From positions 806,001 to 870,000 of the forward strand of contig JASVEC010000007.1 in NCBI GenBank assembly GCA_030770535.1: DNA of 64,000 nt, read 5' to 3'. Below are positions 37,025 through 47,475 of the stretch, in pieces. The DNA comes from Batkoa obscura (Eukaryota; Entomophthoromycota; Entomophthoromycetes; Entomophthorales; Batkoaceae). The translations under genes and the position numbers were made by a program. Every line of letters begins with the position of its first letter. Within the stretch, counting starts at the first letter, position 1. Under the pieces are notes generated by a model. It made no database searches and was not told where the DNA came from. It saw nothing but the letters and a program-made list of their open reading frames with translations.

Positions 37025-37597
37025 TTTTATACGATTAACTAATGTTTAACTTCTATCCCTATCAATAAGAATGTTGGATTGTTTAATCGAGTTGAATTGA
37101 TTTTTTAGTTTTGGTTTGTAAGCCAATCAAATTTTAGAGTATTTTTAAAAAATTGATGTTTTCACTAAGAAAAAATAATGTTCATATGAAGTTTTTTTTA
37201 AATAGATAATTGAAGTTTATTTTATTTATTATAGCTTCTATATTATTTCGTTACAGCTTTCAACTATGCTAGAGCTATTAAATGAGTCATCATGATTTTA
37301 CTTATTTTAAAATTGCTATTTACTTTGCATATAAGGATAATGTAAACATTAGCAAACTTTAATAAAAATTCACAGAAAAAAATTAGAAAATTCACAATAC
37401 TGCGATTTTAAATTTAAGAGATTTTTATTTTGATAATGAAATATTAAAATTAAACTAAAATGCTACAATAAAAAAAGCCTACTAAGTATTAAATAAAACA
37501 AAACTATAGATAAGTTACTTGACTCAAAACGAAAAAGAAAGATGAATATAAATTTAATAGCAGAAATTACAATAGTAATCTTCATTTTATTTCTTAA
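37025..37597. other. Intergenic
   Basis: About 570 bp between the eIF2-gamma start and the 3' end of the next minus-strand gene; it should contain the eIF2-gamma promoter. No other feature recognised. Confidence 0.5.
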
Positions 37598-37989
37598 CTA
37601 AACCCTCATCTCCAATTTTTTCCCTAACCACATCACATTATCCAAGTTATCTTTTAGCTTGTTCACTGTTACTGGGTTAATCAAACAGGAGAGTCCATTA
37701 CGGTTCACTGTTAACCAAGGTATCACTTGAGAGAACTGTTTAGGCGTAAATACATGTACTTTGAAATATTTGGTAGGATGGGGTGCTATTTAACGATATT
37801 AAGCTATAATTATAAACAAAACTATCGATAATTACCTTCTGGCTCCTCCTCAATTTGATAAGCAATGATATCCGGATATTGTCGGATCATGGTGTCCCTT
37901 AATATTTGGGCTTTTTCGAGTTGACTAGAGTCTTCGACAGAGCTATAAACGTAAATTTGAAAGTAACTTATTGGGCGTGGAAATTCCAT
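37598..37989 (-). CDS. DOPA 4,5-dioxygenase-like small protein, metal ligands apparently lost
   Basis: Exons 37836-37989 and 37598-37785; 113 residues. The whole length follows the DopA_dioxygen family (aromatic ring-cleaving extradiol dioxygenases of fungi and bacteria): a first strand SYFQIYVYSS, helix QLEKAQILRDTMIRQYPDI, then APHPTKYFKVHVFTPKQF, PWLTVNRNGLSCLINPVT and MWLGKKLEM. From memory of the family, the first strand normally carries HxH and a later segment LVHP. Here these read FQIYVY and LINP, so most metal-binding histidines seem absent and the protein may be catalytically inactive. Function unknown. The start is supported by the conserved first strand following six residues after Met. 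Confidence 0.75.
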
Positions 37990-38367
37990 GTTAATCTGTT
38001 TTTAAATATGTAAAGAATGAAGTTTTTTAATTTTATTATTTGATTTTTAATCAAAAGCATGACTCACTATTTTTTATTTTAATTATGGTGATTTCTGTTT
38101 TTAAATATGATTTTAAACCTCTAGTTACTTAATTTAGCAAATGGTTGTGGTAATGTATTGCTTTACTATTTGCTTTGGTACTGCTATTTGTAATTATTAT
38201 AATTTGATTGATAAAAAATTAATAAATTTATACATTTATTTTATAATGTATTAAAAAATTTATATTTATTAATGGAATATGTTTCTACTAAGGCTAATAA
38301 TTGGGAAGAATAACTAAAAGGTTTTACTAAAATTAAAAAAGCAAGTTTTATGCTTTTATGAATAAAC
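37990..38367. promoter_or_regulatory. Divergent promoter region
   Basis: About 380 bp between the start codons of the DOPA-dioxygenase-like and RNA methyltransferase genes; both promoters must lie here. No individual site could be assigned. Confidence 0.4.
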
Positions 38368-39642
38368 ATGACTTCCAAAGAAACCAACTTATTGTTACAA
38401 AGTGAAAAGCTACGATCATTTTTATTACAGAATGAAATTGATATAAAAGAATATGATCCAACAGTTTTAAACTATCGTTATTTACGAGTTAGAAAGCATA
38501 TAAAAATAAATCAAGATGAAGATAAGAAGGTAACTCAGCCAAAGGTAATATTCTAAAAACATACCAACTAATTATTAAAGGAATCTCAGCCAGATGTTCT
38601 AAACCTTCACTTACTAAAAGCCGAGCTCAATGGATCCCCGATAATTGTAATCCAGGCTCACTTCCACTTCCTAAAGCTACCTAAAACCTTAAAACTCAAC
38701 CTAACTACCGCATATCAATCAAACCAAATTATTGGGATGGATATAAGTTCGGCAATATCCGTACTTGCCTTAGACACCCAGCGCACCGACAAAGTATTAG
38801 ATCTATGTTGTGCCCCTGGTATGAAATTGCTTATGATAGCTGAATTACTTGAAGAAGGCAATATAACTGGAGTAGACGTCTCAAAGAGTCGACTATCCAC
38901 TTGTCGAGCGTTGGTAAAGAAATATCAGGTAGCAAATAAAGTTAAGTTATACTATGAAGATGGGACAATATTTAGGGTTTTGGCTGGAGTAAATAGTAGA
39001 TGGTTAACAAAGGAACAGAAAGAATGGTATAGTTTAAATAATGATGATTTAGGGAAACCTTTTTATGCATCAAAAGAGATGAGGGGATTTAATTTATTAT
39101 TTGAGGATGAGAGTGAGATGGATAAAAACAAGATGGAATTACTTTACGACAAGGTATTAGTAGATGCCGAATGTACCCATGATGGTTCTATTGTACATGT
39201 TGAGAAGTATCAACAAGAGAAAGAAGGGTTTACACTAGAACAGCTGGAGGATAAGCTGAATGTAGAGTTAAGTCACAAAAAAAGTGAGTTGCAATTACAG
39301 TTGTTATTGAATGGGTATAAGTTATTGAAAAAAGGAGGCACTATAGTTTATGCTACTTGTAGTTTTACGAAACAGCAAAATGAATATGTTATTGCAAAGT
39401 TTTTAAATTTTATTAAATTTGAGTTGTTAATGGAACCACCAATAATCAATAGCATTCAGCAACTCGTTCCTGAGTCTATTCCTTATTTAAAAGGTAAAAA
39501 TATTGATGAAGAATTTATTGCTAGGAATAACATTAACTTGGAGACTACTATTATCAACCATTATTTATCAAATGCTGTTCGCTTCCTACCTTCAGTTTCA
39601 AATACTTCAGGTTTATTTATTATCAGTTTTAAAAAAGTATAA
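38368..39642 (+). CDS. RNA (cytosine-C5) methyltransferase, NOL1/NOP2/Sun family
   Basis: SAM-dependent m5C methyltransferase acting on rRNA or tRNA. Exons 38368-38544 and 38581-39642; 412 residues. The intron is only 36 nt. SAM-binding motif I is VLDLCCAPGMKLLMIAELL (~135-153), with the acidic GVDVSKSR after it. Motif IV reads VLVDAECTHDGS, where the usual DAPC proline is Glu but the cysteine is kept. Motif VI is YATCSFTKQQNE and supplies the catalytic cysteine. The CCAPGxK and DAECTHDG variants place it in a distinct subgroup of the family; I cannot assign NSUN number or target RNA. The 3' end nearly meets that of EF-G2 (53 bp). Confidence 0.83.
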
Positions 39643-39695
39643 TAGAACAATAAAACAATAACAACTAACAATTAATTCTTTTTTATTTCTATTTT

Positions 39696-42152
39696 TTAAA
39701 TTGAATTCTTATTAACAATACCGTAGCCAAACTGACTCATAGTGAAGGAGGCATTACCATTTGAAATGGATCTCAGAGTAGAAGAATAACCAATCAAGTT
39801 AGACAAAGGAACTAAACAAGTTATAGTGGTATCTTCACTCTGCATGTCATTTTCACAAGCTAAGATCTTAGCGTTTCGGTTATTATTCAAATCATTTAAT
39901 AAACTACCAAAATATTTTCTATTACTTTGGACAATAACTTTCATTTTGGGTTCTAATAATTTAATCATTGCTGAATTTTCTTTCTTTATGATCGCTTCTT
40001 GAACCGCTTTATATACCGCCTGTGCTATTGTGGATTTAAAATTATTATCTTGATATAATTGAATCGAGTTGATGTTAATTTTCATTTTTGTTAATAAATA
40101 CCCATTTGGCCCACCCCTTGATATTGCTGTTGCTATACCATCTATTATGGATTTATGAGCTTCTTTCAAAGTGATTAAGTTGTCTGTATTAACCTTGGTA
40201 TCATCCGAACTATAAATATGGATAAAAGAACTGTCATTATGAAGGGATATTAGGTTATTGTCTACATTAACTACTACTTCTTTATTATTTATACCTTTCT
40301 TTTGTCTTATAATACTGTCTTCATCTATTTCTTCTTCGATATCGTTTTCATTCAACAAAGGTTCTAATTTTAATGAAACATTACATTTATTCAATTTATT
40401 TAAAATGAAATCTTCAAACATGTAATTTTCTTCAATAAGTTCACTAATCGTTTCCCTATATGAGATAAATACTTTTCCGATCTCTGCCTTAACCTTTAAT
40501 TCATTAATTAATCTCTCTTTAATAATTTCTAAATGTAACTCTCCCATTCCATATAATAATATTTGTCCACTCTCTTCATCTTTTTTGATTTGTAAAGAAG
40601 GATCTTCTAAATTCAAATAATTTAACGTTTTTAATAAATCTTTTTCATCCGAAATAGAATATGGTTCAATAGAACATACAAATACAGGTGAAGGTAACTC
40701 AATCTCTTTTAATTTGATAAAATTATTTTGGTTGCTTTGGTTGAATATTAAAGTATCTCCTGTTTTTGTATGTTTTAATCCAATGGCTACTACTATATTA
40801 CCTGCTGAAATCGATGGAATTTCTTTATATTCATCTGCATAAATTTGATATAACTTTTGAATTCTTTCTTTCTTTTGATTATTGCAATTAATAATATTGC
40901 TTTTGCTTGTTAGGGTACCTGAATATAATCTAATAAATGTAATTGGACCTTTGTTCACATCATAAATTACTTTAAATGCTAATCCACAAGTTAACTTATC
41001 ATTATCAATATTAACTACCTGTTTTTCTCCATGGCTATTTATAGCGATTGGTGCTTTTTTATCTTTAGGAGAAGGTAAATAATCAATGACACTATCTAAC
41101 AAAGGTTGAATCCCAACATTTTTTAAACTTGAACCACACAAAATAGGTACTGCTAAATTACTTAAGCATACTCTTTTAATAGCTGCTTTTACTTCATCAT
41201 TATTAATTAATTTCAAATCCCCCTTTTCCAAATAAATATCCATTATTGTATCATCTATTTCAGCTAATATTTCAATCATTTTTTCTCTTTCACCTGCTGC
41301 TATTTCTTTTTCTTGTTGTGTAAACTCGACCTCTTTAATAATATGCTTATCTTCCCATCCACCTTCATTTTTACCAATTTCAAAATTAATTCTCTTCATC
41401 TTAACAAGATCAAGTAATCCGACTAATTCGTCTTGATTTTTGGCTTTATTATTTATTAATATTGGCAGCTGACATTTTATACCTTGAACCTTTAATTTTT
41501 CTTCAATCATATTAATACTTTTATTAAAATCTGCACCTGGTCTATCCAATTTATTAATAAATATAATTCTAGGTACTTCATATTTATCAGCTTGCTTCCA
41601 AACCGTTTCTGTCTGTGCTTGAACTCCAGATACAGCATCCAGTATAGTGATTGCTCCATCCAATACTCGAATACTTCTTTCTACTTCCATTGTAAAGTCA
41701 ACATGACCAGGTGTATCTATTAAATTGATCTTGTTTCCTTTCCATGGAAACGTAATACAAGCTGAACCTATAGTTATCCCTCGCTCTCTTTCTGCTGGCA
41801 TATAATCCATTATAGTATCTCCCGTATGTACCTCTAATTGATTTACTTTTATAAATACATAACTATTTTTTTAATATTATCATTATTACCTCCCATCCTT
41901 TTTGTGTACCCTGAATAATATAGCATTCTTTCAGTTGTTGTTGTTTTACCTAATAAGTTAGTCGAGATTCTAAAATTAAATTGTTATTTTATTACCAGCA
42001 TCAATATGTGCAATGATCCCAATGTTACGAATTAAGTTAAAATTTTCATTTTGATTTAATATTGACTTAATAGTAAACTTTCTGTTATTTATTTGGATTT
42101 GTTTAGCTAATGTTGTCTTGTTTAAATAGCTCTTGAATGTATTCAATAACAT
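39696..42152 (-). CDS. MEF2: Mitochondrial elongation factor G2 (ribosome recycling)
   Basis: Mitochondrial EF-G paralog which, with recycling factor RRF1, splits ribosomes after termination. Exons 41996-42152, 41890-41949, 39696-41845; 788 residues. The first ~40 residues are Lys/Asn/Thr-rich and poor in acids, fitting a mitochondrial presequence. GTPase motifs: GIIAHIDAGKTTTTE, ERERGITIGSACITFPW (typical of the EF-G2 branch), DTPGHVDF, NKLDRPGADF. Domains II-V follow, with the domain IV loop at RGGPNGYLL and the C-terminal SQFGYG. There is an acidic, Asn-rich insertion (~residues 500-560) within domain IV. The second intron ends in AAAAG. Confidence 0.93.
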
Positions 42153-42268
42153 TTTAATTTTATTAAAAGTATATTTTTTGAGATTTTTAAAGATTAGATT
42201 AAAATTAAAAATGCAATGTTTTGACTAAAAATGCAAAAAGTGAGATGAATTTCATTAAATAAATTTAA

Positions 42269-43102
42269 TTAGGGTAAGCAAGGATACGATTGATTACCCA
42301 AAGTAAACGTAGCAGTTTCAAATAAGTGGGTTAATTTATCTTCGATTTGCGCATTAGTATTAGAACATCCTAAAAATTGATTAGAATTATTATAATATTA
42401 CTGTTTATATATTATTATGCTATTATACAACTTACCATCAATTACGTTTTTAGCCCACACAAAATATTCTTGTACCCTAGCAACAGTCCTAACAAAGTGT
42501 TAAAAAATATAGAAAACAAAATAGAAGCCTATTTACCATCCTATTGGTACACATCTACAAATATCTGTTAAATTATATAACTTATCGGCAAGGCGAATAT
42601 GTTTTGCCTATTTGTAAAATTAAATTAATATTAAATAAAAAATAAAAGTTCTTACTTTAACAGTTAGGTTTTTAGCGTTTTCTATTTGTAACCTTTTTCT
42701 TTCCATTTTTGGTAGTTTACCATCATCGCTCACCTCCATTACTACATCCGCTACCTCTTGTCCAAAATTCTCTACCAACTTTTAAAAATATATATTGTTC
42801 ATTACGGATAATAAAGAATAAAAAATAACCTCTTTATAAGTAGTAGCAGTATCTTCAATCGTATCATGTAAAATAGCACCTTGGATAATAACTTGATCAG
42901 TAATACCACTTTCAACTAATAGGTTAGCTACTCCAATTGGGTGATTGATATAGGCTAAGGGATATCAAAGTTTATTATATTTCAATAAGAAAGGAAGGTT
43001 CTTACGAGTTCCCTGTTTATCCAATCTTTTTTGTTTTTTATGCTTTTCACTAGCGAATACTAAACTTTTAAATATTACTTGCATCTGTTCAACTTGGTCC
43101 AT
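42269..43102 (-). CDS. MESH1/HDDC3-type ppGpp hydrolase (HD domain)
   Basis: Homolog of metazoan MESH1, which hydrolyses ppGpp and NADPH 3'/2'-phosphate in vitro. Exons 43006-43102, 42830-42954, 42656-42778, 42537-42607, 42436-42488, 42269-42369; 189 residues, near the human length of 179. Conserved blocks: [15 protein letters not shown] (metal-binding His), [10 protein letters not shown] (HD dyad), [16 protein letters not shown], and [22 protein letters not shown] follows. All catalytic blocks of the SpoT hydrolase fold are kept. No synthetase domain is fused. Divergent from ITPA with 123 bp between start codons, so the two nucleotide-sanitising genes share a promoter. Confidence 0.9.
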
Positions 43103-43225
43103 TTTTATAGTTTTATTAATATAAAAAATAAAGTTGAAATTGATGATGCTTTTCTATTTTTAAAAATTAAGATTAATTTTAGCCTAAAAAAATTTAAGTG
43201 CAATTTACTTTTTTTGAATAAAATC

Positions 43226-44099
43226 ATGTCTAAGCTAAAAAATATTATCTTTGTTACTGGCAATAGTAATAAATTGAAAGAAGTTCAAGCTATCTTGAAA
43301 AATAATAACTTCATCTCGCTTTCAAATCATAAATTAGATTGTAAAAATTAATAGCCTTTATGTAAGTTTTATTAATGTTTATTAACTAGTACCCGAATTA
43401 CAAGGAACAGTTGAGTCAGTAGCTATCGAGAAATGCAGATTGGCAGCAAAGGAAGTGAGTTTCATTAATATTATTTCTTAACGTTATATAATTATTTGAA
43501 AGTTAAACTCAGCTGTATTAACCGAGGACACTGCCTTGGGTTTTAATGCTATGGATGGTTTACCAGGTGTTTATATGTAAACTATCACAAAAATTAGCAT
43601 TATTCATGATGATATTAATGTTTTATTTTAGTAAATGGTTTTTAGAAAAATTAGGCCATGATGGTAAATACTCACGTAAAGTTTTATTTATTTGTATTAA
43701 TTTCATTCTAGGTTTAAATAAAATGTTAAGCGGTTTCGAATCTAAAGCTGCTAAAGCTATTTGTACCTTTGCTTATTCCGAAGGTCCTGATAGCGAGCCA
43801 ATTTTATTCCAAGGCATTTGTGATGTAAAAAGATAAAAGACAGTATATTTTGATTAATATTTAACTTTATTTTTCAGGGTTCAATTGTACCAGCTAAAGG
43901 ACCAAAAGATTTTGGGTGGGACCCTATTTTTAAACCAGATGGTTATGATTTAACGTAAGAATAAGATCTCTATTGTTGTAGTAAAATTAATTTATATATA
44001 TTCAATAGATATGCCGAGTTAGATAAAGGAATTAAAAATAAGATTTCACATAGAGCTAAAGCGTTAGCAAAATTGAATGAACATTTTGAAAAATCATAA
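43226..44099 (+). CDS. HAM1: Inosine triphosphate pyrophosphatase (ITPA/HAM1)
   Basis: Removes ITP, dITP and XTP from the nucleotide pool. Seven exons: 43226-43340, 43390-43454, 43503-43576, 43632-43663, 43712-43824, 43878-43954, 44009-44099; 188 residues, typical. Motifs: [13 protein letters not shown] (substrate loop), [28 protein letters not shown] (catalytic acid), [34 protein letters not shown], and [12 protein letters not shown]. Exon 4 is only 32 nt. Cytosolic enzyme. Shares an intergenic region with the ppGpp hydrolase. Confidence 0.95.
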
Positions 44100-44983
44100 A
44101 TAAAAATGGTATATTATGATTGAAACATTATTTAGATACAAGAATACGTATATCATTCTTTATTTTTATAAGATTGAAATTTTCACAAGTAGTTTAAATA
44201 TCCCTTTTTATCTTTCATAGCTTCAATTTCTACTTTATTTGAGAAGTACTTTATACATTATTGAGCATTATTATGATACATTCTTTATTGGTGCTTTTCA
44301 TTATTTATTGAATTTTTCTAAGTACTTCTTTATCCATCTGCTATTTATTGATGTAGAAAACATACTTCTAAAATAACATAGTCTGATTTTAAAGTGAATA
44401 GACTTTTAGATATAGCTTAACTATTTTTTAAAACATTGACTATTGAAAAAATTCAATTTCGAAAAATATTAAGAATTAGTTTTAATTTCTCAATTTAAAA
44501 AATCAGCTTTTATTTATACATTAAAATTTAAGGTGTAAAAATATATAAAATACATAAAATACATAAAATACTACAGTACTTTTAAGCTTTCTTTATAAAT
44601 ATACAACTAAAGTTAAAAAAGAGATAGAAAATACTTCATTTAATTTGAAAATAAATTGAATAAATAAAAACGATATACACTATTACTGGAAATAACCAAT
44701 ATTATCAAATTCAATATTAACACAAACTACTAATTATTTATAAATTTATACTATAAAACTTGATTTACGGATTTATTATCTTTACATTATATTGTAACTT
44801 TTATTTATTAATGGATTACTATTTAATACATTTTCTATATTTTATTGAAGAACTATCGCAGTGCGCAGTATTTTTGAGTTCAGCTCTATTGATTCAGAAT
44901 AAATAGCTTTAGAGCACATTTGTTTTTAGTAAAGTATTTAAACATCAATATTATTATTTTATCTCTTTAATCCTTTTTCGATA
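44100..44983. other. Intergenic, AT-rich
   Basis: About 880 bp between ITPA and the F-box/LRR gene. Contains short TACATAAAA repeats near 44545-44575; otherwise nothing recognised. Confidence 0.5.
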
Positions 44984-46393
44984 ATGGAGTTAGGTATTCT
45001 ACCTACTTCCAATTTAAAGCAAATACTTAATTATTTAAATAACCAAGATAAATATATTATAATATTAATATGTAAGGAATGGTATCAAGTATTTTTATCC
45101 TTAATCATAGAAATGGAGGAGTATACTAGATATACAAATTGTCAATACGATAATAGGGCATTAAGATATAAAAAATGTATAACACATATGAAGATAAGCT
45201 ATATTGACAATTATTGCTTAAAAAGCTATCCCTACTTAACTAAACTTACTATTGATGCAGAACTATATTTCATGAACTTTGATCAATTATCCCGTTTAGA
45301 TTTAGTTGGAATCATCTTTACTGCATATAGATTTATAGGAAAATATTTAATTAATACACAAAATAAGTCACCATATAAGATAAATAGAGAATTATTATAC
45401 AAAAAATTAGGTAAAATAAGATATTTAAATATAAAAAACCCAAGTGATAATTTTTTCAAACTGGTGCTACCGTTTATTTCCAATGATACTAAATATTTAG
45501 ATTTAGCATCAAACAGTAAATCACTCCATTTATACAATACTGTTTTTAATAAAATGAGCAATGTAGTTCAATTAAAAGTAAGAATCAATCAATCTAACTT
45601 TAAGAATCTCAAAGATATTCAAAGCATTCAATCTAGCCATTTAAAATATTTAATTATTGACGGTATATGTTCTTGTAAAACCAACTCATTAAAGATTAAT
45701 TTTAATCATTTACCTAATTTACAGCAATTGACATTAAATCAAATGAATAATGTAGAGTTTATAGGAATATCTAATCTAAAATATTTAGAATTATATAAAA
45801 CAAGATTAAAATACAACGCATTAAACAATGAACAATTCTTGAAATTAATTAATCTTTCAGTTAGTCATTCCTATTCTTATTCATTTCAATCACTTTATTC
45901 AATATTCCGATTATCAAATTTAATATACCTTACCTTGAAATCTAACTCAGCAACAACAATAGATTATTTAATGTTAAATGAAATTTATACTAATAGAATA
46001 AATAATTTAATCAAAATAAGTTTGGATGGATTTAATATAAACCATGCTTTTCTATGCTTTTTACATAACTCATGTAAGAATTTACAGCAGTTATTTATTT
46101 CTCATTGTTATTTCTATCCTCTTTCTTCACTACTTTTACTACCTCACTCAAAGTTGACTGCTTATGATAGTCACTATCGTTTAAACAAAGTTGAACAAAT
46201 ACAAATTAGCAACTGTTATAACTATGAGGACAACGATATAATAAATTTAGATAAATTTGCCGAAATACTGTTATTATCAGCACCTAAACTTAAATATTAT
46301 AACAATAATATAAATTTACCCAAATTCAAGGATCCTTCTGCCATCTTGAAGTTTAATTTGATCTCTAATTCATCTTATTATTATCCTTCTTAA
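44984..46393 (+). CDS. F-box/LRR-like protein
   Basis: Intronless 469-residue protein. The N-terminal ~40 residues fit an F-box (LPTSNLKQILNYLNNQDKY then CKEWYQVF), which would connect it to a Skp1-Cullin ubiquitin ligase. The rest consists of irregular leucine-rich repeats (for example HLPNLQQLTLNQMNNVEFIG and LSNLIYLTLKSNS) that would recognise the target. Target unknown. It belongs to a local family with the decayed gene at 21062-22333; such F-box families expand in some early-diverging fungi. Leu/Ile/Asn/Lys-rich composition follows the AT bias. An ATG-led frame with no upstream alternative supports the start. Confidence 0.7.
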   Translation: MELGILPTSNLKQILNYLNNQDKYIIILICKEWYQVFLSLIIEMEEYTRYTNCQYDNRALRYKKCITHMKISYIDNYCLKSYPYLTKLTIDAELYFMNFDQLSRLDLVGIIFTAYRFIGKYLINTQNKSPYKINRELLYKKLGKIRYLNIKNPSDNFFKLVLPFISNDTKYLDLASNSKSLHLYNTVFNKMSNVVQLKVRINQSNFKNLKDIQSIQSSHLKYLIIDGICSCKTNSLKINFNHLPNLQQLTLNQMNNVEFIGISNLKYLELYKTRLKYNALNNEQFLKLINLSVSHSYSYSFQSLYSIFRLSNLIYLTLKSNSATTIDYLMLNEIYTNRINNLIKISLDGFNINHAFLCFLHNSCKNLQQLFISHCYFYPLSSLLLLPHSKLTAYDSHYRLNKVEQIQISNCYNYEDNDIINLDKFAEILLLSAPKLKYYNNNINLPKFKDPSAILKFNLISNSSYYYPS

Positions 46394-46440
46394 ACTCATT
46401 ATCCTAACTTTTCGATTATTTTATTACCACTAATAAATTA

Positions 46441-46545
46441 TATGGGGATGTATTTTTTTGTTTAAGAATTTTACTAACAATCTTTCTGCTGAAATAGCGC
46501 TTAAAAAATGGAAAAAATAATGAAGTCAAAAAAAACACCCTCATA
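46441..46545 (-). mobile_element. MITE-like element, well-preserved copy
   Basis: TATGGGGATGTATTTTTTTG at the left, core TGAAATAGCGCTTAAAAAAT, right end AACACCCTCATA. Only a few bases differ from the copy at 12678-12780. It begins 47 bp after the F-box gene stop codon. Confidence 0.9.
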
Positions 46546-46670
46546 TTTTTATATTTATATTTATTTATATTTATTTATATTTACTTATATTTATATTTAT
46601 TTATATTTATTTATATTTATTTATATTTATTTATATTTATTTATATTTACTTATATTTATATTTATTATT
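46546..46670. repeat. (TTTATATTTATA)-type tandem repeat
   Basis: About 125 bp of alternating TTTATA and TTTATTTATA units starting at the right end of the inverted-repeat element. The element tip may have seeded the expansion. Confidence 0.9.
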
Positions 46671-47475
46671 ATTTGTTTTATAATTATAAACTTTTTTCTT
46701 AATGTTTCAATTATATGAAATAAAAAATCTTATTACATTTAGCGCTTATTCATGAAATAAATAATGATAAAATTGTATAAAAATTATTTTATAAAATCTA
46801 AAACTTAATATTAATCGCTAATATAAGATTTAAATTAACTTTTTGAATTTTAAAACAAATATAATGTAAATAAAATAGACTTAATATTTTAATTTATTAT
46901 TCATTTTAAATATTAATAGTAAATTAGAGAAGCTCTTAAAATATTTCATTACTATCTATATTTTTTGAATTAAAATACAAATTAAATCCTGAACTGAATA
47001 TACTAAACAATAGATACTTTAATATTTATAGCTTCTTATTAAGATTAGATAACAGTTATTATGCTTTTGTATTTCTGAGTTTTAATTTGATTTTTCAACA
47101 GAAATCGAAAATTTGAATAACCTAATATGACAAAAAGTAGCTAAAGTATTTAATAAAATAACTTTTATGGTAACTTTTAATCTCATAACAAAAACAAATA
47201 ATTAGGATTGATTAGTTTTAAAGTGGATTTAAAATTATATTAGAAATATCTAATTTATTTCGTGAATACTTATTGCATTGAAAATTCATTTAAAAAATTT
47301 GTAAAAATAAATTTTAGTACTTTTAACCAATAGAATGCTAGCTTGAAGCTCAAAACGCCAATAAAGAGAGAGTTAGCAAATCTTATAATTGGGCCCCAAA
47401 AAAGTTCGAAGCTTTAACTAATTTTTGAATTTGATTCACAAAAACCCATTTCACTCCAGAAAAGCAAAAGACAAC

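Larger units (their letters stand above)
46394..47475. other. Intergenic with inverted-repeat element and microsatellite
   Basis: Holds the element copy at 46441-46545 and, directly abutting it, a TTTATA-type tandem repeat. The rest is AT-rich promoter sequence of the NUG2 gene. Confidence 0.6.
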
